Under the pieces are notes generated by a model, which made no database searches, was not told where the DNA came from, and worked only from the letters and a program-made list of their open reading frames with translations. 60,639 nucleotides of DNA from Spirochaetota bacterium (GTDB lineage Bacteria > Spirochaetota > UBA4802 > UBA5550): contig JAFGJX010000061.1 in assembly GCA_016928865.1 (NCBI GenBank), positions 1 to 60,639 of the forward strand. The letters are read 5' to 3'. The first letter of the stretch is position 1; each line of letters starts with the position of its first letter. This document shows, piece after piece, positions 1 to 8,900 of this stretch. The position numbers and the translations under genes were made by a program.

Positions 1-654
1 GTCAGGCTCGGTGCCGGTGCCGTTCAGCGTAATCGTGTACGTTCCCTCGTCCGGGTCATCGGACGTGAGGTCGATAGTCGCCGACCGTGCGCCCGTGGTT
101 GTCGGCGTAAAGGTTATGTCAAAGGTCTCGCTGCCGCTCGCCGGAATCGTGACCGGCGTGGCAAGAGAACCGGAAAAATCGCCCGCGCTCAAGGAGAACC
201 CGCTCACCGTGAGAGGGCCGTCGCCCGTGTTCTGGATCGTGAAGGTAGTGGGACCCACGGCCACGCCCACATTCGACGAGCCGAAGTCATGCGTGCCCAC
301 ATCGCTCCCGCCTGCCTGCACGTTGATGTCAGGCCCGGTGCCGGTACCGTTCAGGGTGATGGTATACGTTCCCTCGTCAGGGTCATCGGACGTGAGGTCG
401 ATTGTCGCGGAACGCAATCCCGTGGTTGTCGGCGTGAAGGTGATGTCAAAGGTCTCGGTGCCGCTCCCGGGTATGACGACCGGCGTGGCAAGGGAACCGG
501 AAAAGTCGCCCGCGCTCAGGGAGAACCCGCTCACCGTGAGCGGGTCGGTGCCCGTGTTCTGGATCGTGAAGGTCGTGGGTCCGACCGGTACGCCGATATT
601 TGACGAGCCGAAGTCATAGGTTCCCACATCGCTCCCGCCTGCCTGCACGTTGAT
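1..654 (-). repeat. 327-bp tandem repeats coding for 109-residue modules
   Basis: The same block begins at bases 1, 328 and 655 (GTCAGG followed by near-identical sequence), giving a period of exactly 327 bp. Copies 1-327 and 328-654 are highly similar; the sequence after 655 diverges into another domain, so that is the array boundary. The array continues past base 1. The period is a multiple of three, so copy number can change without a frameshift. Confidence 0.85.
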
Positions 655-2325
655 GTCAGGAGAGGCCCGGTTGACATTCAGCGTATACGTCGAGCCGGTC
701 GTTCCGCACTGGCTGGTTGCTAGCACTTCAATGATCGTGGTGGATCCGACGGCGCCCAGGGTAACGGTGCTTGTCAGTCCGGGCGTGCCGTCGATCGTAA
801 CAGAGGCGTTTGCGTCCGCGAGGGTAACGGCAATATCAATCGTGCTCTGGGACGCATCGACATTGATAGAATACGTCAGAATGGCGGCAGCAAAGGCATT
901 GTCCCAGGAAAGGGCCGGTGGAGTCACGGTAATATCGTCAATCGTGTTATTATCGCTGCAGTAAAAAACGCTGTTGTCCGTTGCAGTTGAGGCCGTATTC
1001 CCGTTTCCCGCCACATCGGTGACCGCGCCCGCGTCGATGCTCGGAATGATAGTGCCGTGACCGGTCGCCGCGGTTGCGGTGAGCGTCCAGGCGGTGTCAT
1101 CGCCGCTGTTTGCAAGGGCCCAGGTAACGCCTGTCGCCGTGCCGTTTTGATTGATTTCCGTATCGGAGAACGTGGCTGGATCGATCGGCTCGCTGAATAC
1201 GACATCGAAGCCTATCGGCAGTGAACCAGTCGGATCCGCCTGGGCGCCCCCCTGGTTTATCGTCACGCCGGGCTGGGTCCTGTCAAAGGTCACCGAGGTG
1301 GCATCGGTGGTTGCCGTCACGTTTGCGGCCGTGTTGCCCGCGTAGTCCCGCAAGCCGGATATGCTGAAAGCGACCGTCCCCTGCGCGTCGGTAGCCAGCA
1401 TGACGCATGTCGCAGTCCAGTTGATGTTGTCCGCTGTCGAAAGGTTTGGAGAGGTGATGGATCTTCCGCTGATTGATACTGTCGGTGTCTGTATCTCTGC
1501 ATCGGAAGAAAACGTGAGCGTCACAACGTCTCCGGTTATCGCGTACGCGGCATTGGCATTGCTGGAAGCGATCGACGCCGAATTGATGCCCGGCGCAGTC
1601 CGGTCGAATGTTATCGTGCTCGTGTCCGAGATGTCTGCCGCCGCATTGCCCGCCAGGTCCTGTATCCCGGTGATCCCGTAGGTGATAAGGCCCTCGGTAT
1701 CGCCGGCGGTCATGACATACGCGGCGGTCCAGTTCACCGGCCCGCCGGCGATCGTGGCTGTGTTCCCGTTGACCGTAGCGGCCGGTGTAACGAGCTGCTC
1801 GTTCGCGGTAAAGGAGAGGGTGATCCTGTCTCCGACCCTGGCGAAGGAGCCATTGGCGTTATTTGACGCTATCGAAACGTTTACCGCGTTCACCGCTGTA
1901 TCGTAGATAACCGTGGCGGTCCGCACAGCGCCGGTGGGTGTGCCGTCAGGTTTCAGCGCCGCTGCGTCAATCACTCCCACGGTAATCTCTCCGTCCGCTG
2001 TAGGGGTTATCGTGATCGTGTAGGTCGTGCCGTCGGCGCCGACCATGACAACGGAGTCAACAGTCGCGCTGCCAGTGCCGCCGATGGTTACATCGCTCGC
2101 ATCAAAGCCGGTCACCGGTACTGTAAAGGTGATTGTCAGGTTTATTGGGGAAGCATTGGTCGGCCCGGTTACGGCAGGAGTAATGGCCGCGTCGTATAAT
2201 CCGCCCAAAACGAGGATATAATTTAAAAGGCCCTCATTGTTATTATTAAAATCATTGAAATCTATCTGCCTGCATGAGGTAGCGGTCAGGACAAGCAGGA
2301 AGAGCGGCACCAGTATTTTATTCAT
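1..2325 (-). CDS. Surface lipoprotein with Ig-like, cadherin-like and choice-of-anchor D repeats (3' end beyond window)
   Basis: The reading frame starts at ATG 2325 and stays open for 775 codons to base 1, so the C-terminus is missing. AAGGGA lies about 10 nt before the start. A short hydrophobic signal ends in L-T-A-T-S-C with Cys18, a relaxed lipobox, so a lipoprotein is likely. After a short Asn-rich linker come Ig-like beta-sandwich modules of about 110 residues, several with a V/I-T-F-D-R-T joint, then a cadherin-like beta-sandwich module at about residues 470-555. Near-identical 109-residue units beginning P-D-I-N-V-Q-A-G-G follow; they resemble the choice-of-anchor D (ASH/HYDIN-like) family. 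Such proteins are usually surface or secreted, and a C-terminal sorting domain may lie outside the window. No enzymatic motif is visible. An adhesin or structural role is inference. Confidence 0.8.
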   Translation of the reverse strand, partial: MNKILVPLFLLVLTATSCRQIDFNDFNNNNEGLLNYILVLGGLYDAAITPAVTGPTNASPINLTITFTVPVTGFDASDVTIGGTGSATVDSVVMVGADGTTYTITITPTADGEITVGVIDAAALKPDGTPTGAVRTATVIYDTAVNAVNVSIASNNANGSFARVGDRITLSFTANEQLVTPAATVNGNTATIAGGPVNWTAAYVMTAGDTEGLITYGITGIQDLAGNAAADISDTSTITFDRTAPGINSASIASSNANAAYAITGDVVTLTFSSDAEIQTPTVSISGRSITSPNLSTADNINWTATCVMLATDAQGTVAFSISGLRDYAGNTAANVTATTDATSVTFDRTQPGVTINQGGAQADPTGSLPIGFDVVFSEPIDPATFSDTEINQNGTATGVTWALANSGDDTAWTLTATAATGHGTIIPSIDAGAVTDVAGNGNTASTATDNSVFYCSDNNTIDDITVTPPALSWDNAFAAAILTYSINVDASQSTIDIAVTLADANASVTIDGTPGLTSTVTLGAVGSTTIIEVLATSQCGTTGSTYTLNVNRASPDINVQAGGSDVGTYDFGSSNIGVPVGPTTFTIQNTGTDPLTVSGFSLSAGDFSGSLATPVVIPGSGTETFDITFTPTTTGLRSATIDLTSDDPDEGTYTITLNGTGTGPDINVQAGGSDVGTHDFGSSNVGVAVGPTTFTIQNTGDGPLTVSGFSLSAGDFSGSLATPVTIPASGSETFDITFTPTTTGARSATIDLTSDDPDEGTYTITLNGTGTEPD

Positions 2326-2779
2326 AAAAATAATCCCTTAAGAAATGTAAACCGAAACGATAAATAAAATATTAAAATGCCGCAAAAATTGATGATATAA
2401 TCGTGATATAAAAATACATAAATTACCGTATTCTGTCAAAATAAAAATTCGTCCCCACGCTCTACAATTTAATTTATTAATGTAGTTAAATATTCCTATC
2501 TGTACATATAAATAAGACCGTACGATTAATCCTCCCCGAGGACAAATACGTGGTATGGAACATCCTCTGAATGGAGCGCCGCATGTGAGGGCATTCCCCT
2601 TCACGCCCTGTTTCGTCGAGACCGGAACCCACCATTATCAGGCCCCACTCAAGAGGGGGCCTGATTGTACCGACAAACAGGGCAAATATTATGTTTGACT
2701 TTCAACAAGCGGTGGCATATCCATAGGCCAATCAATAACAGGTGATATGCCGTGAAAACCGAACAGACGAGGAAAACCA
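2326..2779. other. Divergent intergenic region with a stem-loop at 2639-2665
   Basis: This 454-bp region separates the divergent lipoprotein gene and the gene at 2780. Its left half is AT-rich and holds the minus-strand promoter. At 2639-2665 there is a perfect 9-bp stem (TCAGGCCCC / GGGGCCTGA) with a 9-nt loop. It lacks a good T-run on either side, so it is either a weak terminator or a leader structure for the plus-strand gene. I see no convincing gene here. Confidence 0.5.
2411..2439 (-). promoter_or_regulatory. Candidate sigma-70 promoter for the lipoprotein gene
   Basis: On the minus strand TTGACA (2434-2439) is followed after 17 bp by TATTTT (2411-2416), about 80 nt before the ATG at 2325. 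The region is strongly AT-rich. The -35 is perfect and the -10 matches four of six positions. Confidence 0.45.
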
Positions 2780-3760
2780 ATGAAATCTTCCACGCTGGAT
2801 AAAGCAGGCAAACGACTCCCTTCGCTTCTGAATCTCGGCTATAGATTTTTTAACCTTCCCATGATAGGATACATCAAGGACCGCTTTTTATCACCCGCCA
2901 TGAGAATAAACGATCCGCGTTTCGGAAAGTCCTTTTCAATGCCCACGGTGCTCGGGATCGTGATTGACGGGAAAAAAAGCATGCCGGCCAACGTCGGGCA
3001 AAAGGTTGACGGCGTATTTTTTCCTGCCGAACCTCGATTGAAATTCAATGTCTGCTTCTCCTGCGGAAAATCGGGCTTTTTTAAAAAGGGAGTGTACACA
3101 GACCCCGAGTCCATATGGTTCAATGTGTTTTTCGGCTACTACGAGATCGACGTGGTTAAAAGCGAATGGAAGCGGCCTTTCGGTTACGAGATTAATAACG
3201 GCAAACCCGAGATCCATTTTAACGACCTGGCAAGAATCGGCAAGGCTGACTGGAATTACTTTTCCAATTACCTTTACGGCGTGCCCGAGTCATACATCAT
3301 TCCGACAAATCCGATCGACCTTCAACGCATGGAGGCTACTTACAAAGGCAGGGTCCCCATCGGAAAAAAATTCTGGGACTGGGTCGAAGTGGAACACATG
3401 GACGTCGTGAGCGCATACACGGCACCGGGTGAAGAGCACCTGCTAGATAATCCGAGCGCCTTTTCGCCAGTGTGGAGAAAATGCTTCGGCAATCCCTGCC
3501 CCCGGGCTGAGCATAAATCGAGCTTCGTTACCACAGACATGAAGGCGGGATTCTATCTCTGCTTCACGGAGGGAGAAAGCAACTTTATCGACCTCACGGG
3601 CGCGCCTGTATATAGAACTTATATGTTCGGGGGGACAATAAACCATTGTTTCGACGCGGTAGATGCCTCATCAAATGGGGAATTTTTACGACTGCAGCTT
3701 GATTCGGCACGGGACCTGATTTCAAGAAAATTCAAAGGTATTGGGTATCCTTCCCTGTAA
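2780..3760 (+). CDS. Conserved-looking hypothetical protein, 326 aa
   Basis: I do not recognise this family. The start is supported by GAGGAA about 6 nt before ATG 2780. The protein is soluble-looking, rich in aromatic residues and Lys, with no signal peptide or membrane segment. It has scattered cysteines, including C-F-S-C at about 92-95 and C-F-G-N-P-C at about 236-241, which could bind a metal but form no known site. Its codon use matches its neighbours and the frame is open for nearly 1 kb, so it is a real gene. It stands alone: the upstream gene is divergent and the downstream gene is convergent, ending about 50 bp away. Confidence 0.7.
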   Translation: MKSSTLDKAGKRLPSLLNLGYRFFNLPMIGYIKDRFLSPAMRINDPRFGKSFSMPTVLGIVIDGKKSMPANVGQKVDGVFFPAEPRLKFNVCFSCGKSGFFKKGVYTDPESIWFNVFFGYYEIDVVKSEWKRPFGYEINNGKPEIHFNDLARIGKADWNYFSNYLYGVPESYIIPTNPIDLQRMEATYKGRVPIGKKFWDWVEVEHMDVVSAYTAPGEEHLLDNPSAFSPVWRKCFGNPCPRAEHKSSFVTTDMKAGFYLCFTEGESNFIDLTGAPVYRTYMFGGTINHCFDAVDASSNGEFLRLQLDSARDLISRKFKGIGYPSL

Positions 3761-3808
3761 AACATCAAGCATTGAAGCCGGAGCAACGTAAAACAGGGAA
3801 TCATCCGC

Positions 3809-4867
3809 TCACTGGACCCCCATTGCCTCTGACTTTTCCTTTTCAATTTGAGCCTCTATTGCATCTGGCATGCCGTACTTGACAAATCTCGTCTTTATTG
3901 GATCCAGCTGCTGATAAATATCAATAAGCACTTTCATCGCAATCCGGTAATGGGCTTTCACCGCCTGCTGGAACCGGTACCAGTGCGACTCGCGGAATTT
4001 ATCCGCAGCCCAGTAGCAGTCGAACAGATCGTTTTCACACTCTGCCTTGAATACCGCCGCATGCCTCCATTCCTTCTCATTATAGGGAGGGATATCATCG
4101 GCAATTTTCTTGTAGGCCTTTATCCGGGACTTCTGGCTCAACTTGAACAGGTTCCCCAGGAACGATCCCTTCTCCATTGCATTCTTCAACTCATTACGAA
4201 CACCTTTCCATTCCGTCTGTATGTCAGCTTCAGGAAGCTCGGGGCGGAGATGTCGCCTGAAGGCAGAATATATCTTTTCCGCCGCTTCGAGAAACCGCAC
4301 GTTATTATCTATCTTCTCGTTTTTTTCAACAAGCCGGCGGTCGGTCCATACATTGCCGACTATATCGGGATTATGAAGAGCGGTCGCATGTCCTATGTTC
4401 AGGAACGACTTTTCCTGTATAACGACGGCATTGAAGGTATCCTCCAGGCCCAGAAAATTCTGGTGGGCCCATGAATCAGCATACGTATGCGTCGCAATAC
4501 CGATACGGTACAAATCATTGCTTGCAAGGGCATCCTCAAAAACCTTGCGGACATGATCGCTGTCCGGCGTGGTATTAAAAGGATGCTCTTGACCGTCTTT
4601 CCGTACAGCAGTAGGGCTGTCCGGATTGCCCGGAAAAAAATGAAACAGGGGATATATGCTTATTTTTTTGAGGGATGGCTTTGTTATATCCATGGTCTGT
4701 GAGGGCTTGGATACATAATCTTCATGCAGCAGGGAATTGATATAATACTGGTTGCAGTTATCATCCGTATACTGACATGCATATGCAATAATTGTGGAAT
4801 CTTCAGGGCTGAAACCGGCCTTTTTTGCAAGTATGTATGTTATGTAATAATGAAATTCGATATCCAT
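3809..4867 (-). CDS. DUF6765-like protein, 352 aa
   Basis: The N-terminus (M-D-I-E-F-H-Y-Y-I-T-Y, then a G-F-S-P-E-D block and Y-T-D-D) resembles proteins annotated as DUF6765, whose function is unknown. A His/Asp-rich segment, H-T-Y-A-D-S-W-A-H-Q at about residues 126-135, recalls the metal-binding helices of zinc-dependent phospholipase C or S1/P1 nuclease folds. A hydrolase role is inference only. No signal peptide or membrane segment is apparent, and the C-terminal third is helical and charged. It is convergent with the gene ending at 3760 and has no evident operon partner. The family call is from memory of sequence style, not from a search. Confidence 0.6.
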   Translation of the reverse strand: MDIEFHYYITYILAKKAGFSPEDSTIIAYACQYTDDNCNQYYINSLLHEDYVSKPSQTMDITKPSLKKISIYPLFHFFPGNPDSPTAVRKDGQEHPFNTTPDSDHVRKVFEDALASNDLYRIGIATHTYADSWAHQNFLGLEDTFNAVVIQEKSFLNIGHATALHNPDIVGNVWTDRRLVEKNEKIDNNVRFLEAAEKIYSAFRRHLRPELPEADIQTEWKGVRNELKNAMEKGSFLGNLFKLSQKSRIKAYKKIADDIPPYNEKEWRHAAVFKAECENDLFDCYWAADKFRESHWYRFQQAVKAHYRIAMKVLIDIYQQLDPIKTRFVKYGMPDAIEAQIEKEKSEAMGVQ

Positions 4868-5418
4868 GTGAACCCTCTGTTTTTTATATTCTCCCGTTCT
4901 GTTCCGTCATGCGTAACCAATAAAGCAGAATCCGGCAGCATGCAATTATGCCGCACAGGAACCCGGCTCGCAGGCTCCGCATGTCCTGCCACTTGCTGAC
5001 AAAAACATCAGAACTCAGGCAGACACCCGATGAAAATGACTTAAACATGTATGTGTTAGGCGGATATTTTCGTATTACACCGAACATGTCAACGATTAAT
5101 TTCACCCGGGCATTGTAAACCCTCTTAACACTGCCTGCATCCGGCACGAGGGGAGATAGACTCGATAAAGATTGCATACAAAAGACAGGAATACCCCCCC
5201 CCCCGAAATCATTCCTGTAAACATTGTTCACATGTTACTTGTTAGTAATTTTGTATATTTGATTCTATCAAATGTGAATTATTCTTGACAGATCTTCGCT
5301 GTGTGTTATATTAAAAAGCAACACATTCACGACGGATTCTCTCATTATACAAGATTTACCGTGGCGTTATTCGCCCGGCAGTCATAGCTGTGATTAAAAT
5401 TCCCATGGGCGTAATGCC
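4868..5418. other. Gene-poor 551-bp region with an 11-bp C homopolymer
   Basis: I see no secure gene here. An uninterrupted run of 11 C lies at 5194-5204. It falls near the 5' end of a possible 115-codon minus-strand frame (4884-5231), where it would encode a run of glycines. That frame has no good ribosome binding site and no recognisable domain, so I do not call it. The right end is AT-rich and holds a good plus-strand promoter at 5285-5312. Confidence 0.45.
5285..5312 (+). promoter_or_regulatory. Candidate sigma-70 promoter
   Basis: TTGACA at 5285-5290 is followed after 16 bp by TATATT at 5307-5312. This is a near-consensus pair in AT-rich DNA, about 105 nt upstream of the small membrane protein gene at 5419. 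Confidence 0.5.
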
Positions 5419-5775
5419 ATGATGGCAGAAGCGCAGAGCAGAAGATACCAGGCAATATCGATGGAACCAAAGAATATAAAAGAACAAAAGCCCTCACTGG
5501 AAGCGGCACAAGCCAAACAGCCTGCAACACGCCCAGATCAAGAGGCTGACAGGGAAAAATCCCCTGACCAGGTTGTAAAATTTTTAAAACCCATAGGCGT
5601 TGTGAGCCTGCTCACATTATTAATTGCAGTTTCTGTCATTCAAATAATCGGCAAAAAGCATCCGGCAATACCGCCAGAGGACTATTCTCTTGTTACCACG
5701 CTTCTCTCTTTCCTTTTTTCTCTAGCCGCCTGCAAGCTATTCTATTGCATCAAATCACGCGCAGGCATAAAATAA
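5419..5775 (+). CDS. Small two-helix membrane protein of unknown function
   Basis: The frame codes for 118 residues. The first ~55 are polar and rich in Lys, Gln and Pro. Two hydrophobic segments follow at about 60-77 and 88-107, so a cytoplasmic tail plus a helical hairpin in the inner membrane is the likely layout. Start choice is uncertain: ATG 5419, ATG 5422 and ATG 5461 are all in frame and none has a strong ribosome binding site; starting at 5461 gives 104 residues. The gene lies 140 bp before the alpha-2-macroglobulin gene and may or may not be co-transcribed with it. No family recognised. Confidence 0.5.
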   Translation: MMAEAQSRRYQAISMEPKNIKEQKPSLEAAQAKQPATRPDQEADREKSPDQVVKFLKPIGVVSLLTLLIAVSVIQIIGKKHPAIPPEDYSLVTTLLSFLFSLAACKLFYCIKSRAGIK

Positions 5776-5914
5776 AAAAATCAGGGAGCGCGGCCATATG
5801 AACCCTGCCCGCCCGCAACGTTCCCGTGCAGAGAATATGACTTAAAAATAGTATTGAAATTAATAACATTTTGTCATTCGATATCCAAACATCCCACAAA
5901 CAGGTGCAAAGCCC

Positions 5915-8900
5915 ATGAAAATTAATAAAATTTTTCGTGCAATTGCGGCATCTCCAAAATTTCTCGCTCAAAAAGTATATTCACTGGCTAACTGCAGCGC
6001 CGCGACTATCACCTCGCTTTTTCGTAAAGCGCCGGCCCTTGCCGGCCGCGCCCGGGCCTGGCTCACAGCCCTCCGCTTCAACAGGGCCGCTGCCGAGCGG
6101 ACAAAACGCTTCTCTGGAGAAATCTGGTCAGGCAGCCTCAAGCCCTTCTTTTCAATTAAAAGAAACCGGATAATGACCGCGCTCGGCGGCGCCATGGTGA
6201 TTGCTATCGCACTGGTTGCCGGGCCCCTTATCTCCGGCGGCGTCCCCGATATCAAGCCGGACACCTACCGTGAGCCCGCTCCCATGGACAACACCGTGCT
6301 CCGCATCATACAGGCGGCGCCAACCGGAAAGATATCCGGCGACGAGCCCCGCAAGGAGGTGACCGTTGTATTCAATCACCCCCTGGTGCCGCTGGCCCAG
6401 CTGGAGCAGAAGACAACGGGCATCATGGAGATATCGCCCGCCATAAAGGGAAATTTCCGCTGGTACGGAAGCCGCATCTGCGCCTTCATACCGGAGAACG
6501 GCTGGGAATTCGGCCGCACATACACGTTCACCATCAGAAAGGGGACCAGATCGCTGAACGGCAAGACTCTCCCCCAGGATTACTCCTTCTGGTTTACGTT
6601 TGAGATTCCCGACCTGAACGTGTCCGTTTATCCCATTCCCTACCAGCCATCAACGATCGACTACAACCAGACCTTTTCCCTCAACTTCAGCCATCCGGTA
6701 AGCCTCAATCGGATACGGGCGAGCATCAGGCTCGTCTGTAATAACCGGGACGTGCCCTTCGCCGTGGCGTACCGCGAACGGTCCTCGGACAGCGACTATG
6801 ACTACGATGAATACGGCTATTACGCCGGCCAGCAGTCTCAGGATGAGAGTCGGAACCGCCGCACAGTCATACTCACACCGACGGGGCGATTCGACCGCGA
6901 CGCGCCGGTACAGCTAATCGTGCAGAAGGGGCTTCGTGCGGAGGGCGGCGCGGCCGAGCTGAAAAAGGACTTCACTCTCAACCGCAATACCCACGGGCCA
7001 TTGACCGTAACCTTTAAAAACGAGGGCGGGAACTTCTACCAGGATTTCTGGCGCAACCAGATTGAATTCAACAACGTTGTGGACCTCGCCGCCGCGCGCG
7101 CCGCGATCAGGGTCACCCCCGCGGTCCCGTGGCGTGAAAGGACGCAGGGACGCACGCGCTCCATCGGCCTCCTCTCATGGGCCGTACAGCCGGGCGCGAC
7201 CTACCGGTTTGTCATCGGCGCCATATCGGATATCCACGGCAACGCGCTTGTTTCGGGCGACCGCGAATTCGAGATCACGGTCCCCGAGTTCAGGCCCGAG
7301 TTCTCCCTGGAGAGCGACAGGACGCTTCTCGAGTCCGCCATGAGCCAGAAGGTGCCGGTCGAAATGGCGAATATGCCGGTGATAACGGTCGGGACCGCCC
7401 CCTTCACCCTGAAGCATATACAGAAATCGCTGGCTGACAGGGATTACCGAATACTGGACAGCCTGAAGTACTCAACCGCCGAATGGAAGACGGGGGTCGA
7501 CAAATACACGAGCGGCCGGGTCGGATACGACCTCAGGAAGCACCTCTCACCGGACCGGAAGGGATGGGTGGGAGTGATCTTCTCCGGCACGGTGATCGAC
7601 TACCGGGGAAAGCCGAAAGAGGAGACCGGAGGCCAGCTGATCCAGGCAACGGACCTCGGCCTCTCGGTCAAGGAGGCGTACGACTCCTCCCACATCTGGG
7701 TCCACTCCCTCAGCGGGGGGATCCCGGTGAAAAACGCGGAGATCACCTTCTACGATATTGATGATAAAATCGGCACGATGCGCACCGACGAGGAGGGCTA
7801 CTGCCGTATCCCGAAAAAAGATCCGGGCCTGCTTGAAAAATCGCTCTACGTCGCAGCGGCCAACCGGGACGACCGCGCCTACGTGACGGCGCGGGAACAC
7901 GATCTTCCCATGTACTACGTGTGCAATCAGTTCAACAGCAAGGCGTGGAAGCGCCTGCTCGGCGGGGAGATCATCTTTGATCGCAAGCTGTACCGTCCCG
8001 GTGACACGGTAAACATCAAGGGCATACTCGCGGTCAGGGAGAAGGGCGGACTCACGCCCCTGCGCAACACAAAAATTATTGTGACCATTGCCAACTCCAA
8101 GGGCGAGGAGATCCTGTCCGAAAAGATCGCCACCTCGCAGCAGGGGGGACTCTGGACGAGCGTCGAGATTCCGGCCGATGCGCCCCTGGGTCACTATCAG
8201 GTGCGTATGGCCGAGAGCGACGATTCCTACATCAACGACACGTTCCAAGTCGAGGAATTCAGGCCGGTCTCCTTTTCCGTGAACGTGAGCGGCGTCAGCG
8301 ACGCGCGAGTGGGAGAAAGTTTGCCGGTCAGCATCGAGGGAAGGTACCTGTTCGGCGCGCCCATGCAGTCGGCCCCCGTGTCGTACAGCTGCATGCGCGT
8401 GAAGCGGCGCGTCTCGTTCCCGAACTACTCGGAGTTCACCTTCGGAGACGGACAGCTATGGGAAGACACCGACGTCGACTGGTCAAATGCAGGCTACTAC
8501 ACCGGGGACTCCGGCCGGCTCGATTCCGCCGGAAAGTACGCCTTCGACCTGGCGCTGCGCCCCATGCTGAACCAGGAAAAGCTGCAGTCGCCGGAGCAGA
8601 CCCTACAGCTCTCCGACATCTATGACCTGAAGATGGAGGCGAAGGTCAGGGACGTGGACGACAAGACCGTCACGAAGACCGCGTATTCGACCGTATACCC
8701 TGGCTCGTTCCTGATCGGGATACGAACGAAAAACCGCTACCAGCACTACAACAATGATTTCACCTTCGACCTCGTGGCCCTCGCCAATGACGGCGGGGCC
8801 GCCGATGGACGCCGGGCGGTCGTTACCGTGATCAGGTACAACTACACGTCCATCATGTCAAAGGGACCCGGAGGCACCATGCAGCCGCGCAACATGCTGG

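Noticed and set aside
11-619. Open plus-strand frame of about 200 codons with internal repeats
   Set aside because: It is the reverse-strand shadow of the repeat region of the lipoprotein gene, which has a start, ribosome binding site, lipobox and recognisable domains on the minus strand.
2338-2604. 88-codon minus-strand frame upstream of the lipoprotein
   Set aside because: Low-complexity Ile/Phe-rich product from AT-rich DNA, no ribosome binding site, and it covers the likely promoter.
4884-5231. 115-codon minus-strand frame containing the poly-G tract
   Set aside because: No ribosome binding site, no domain, and unusual composition; kept only as a remark on the homopolymer.
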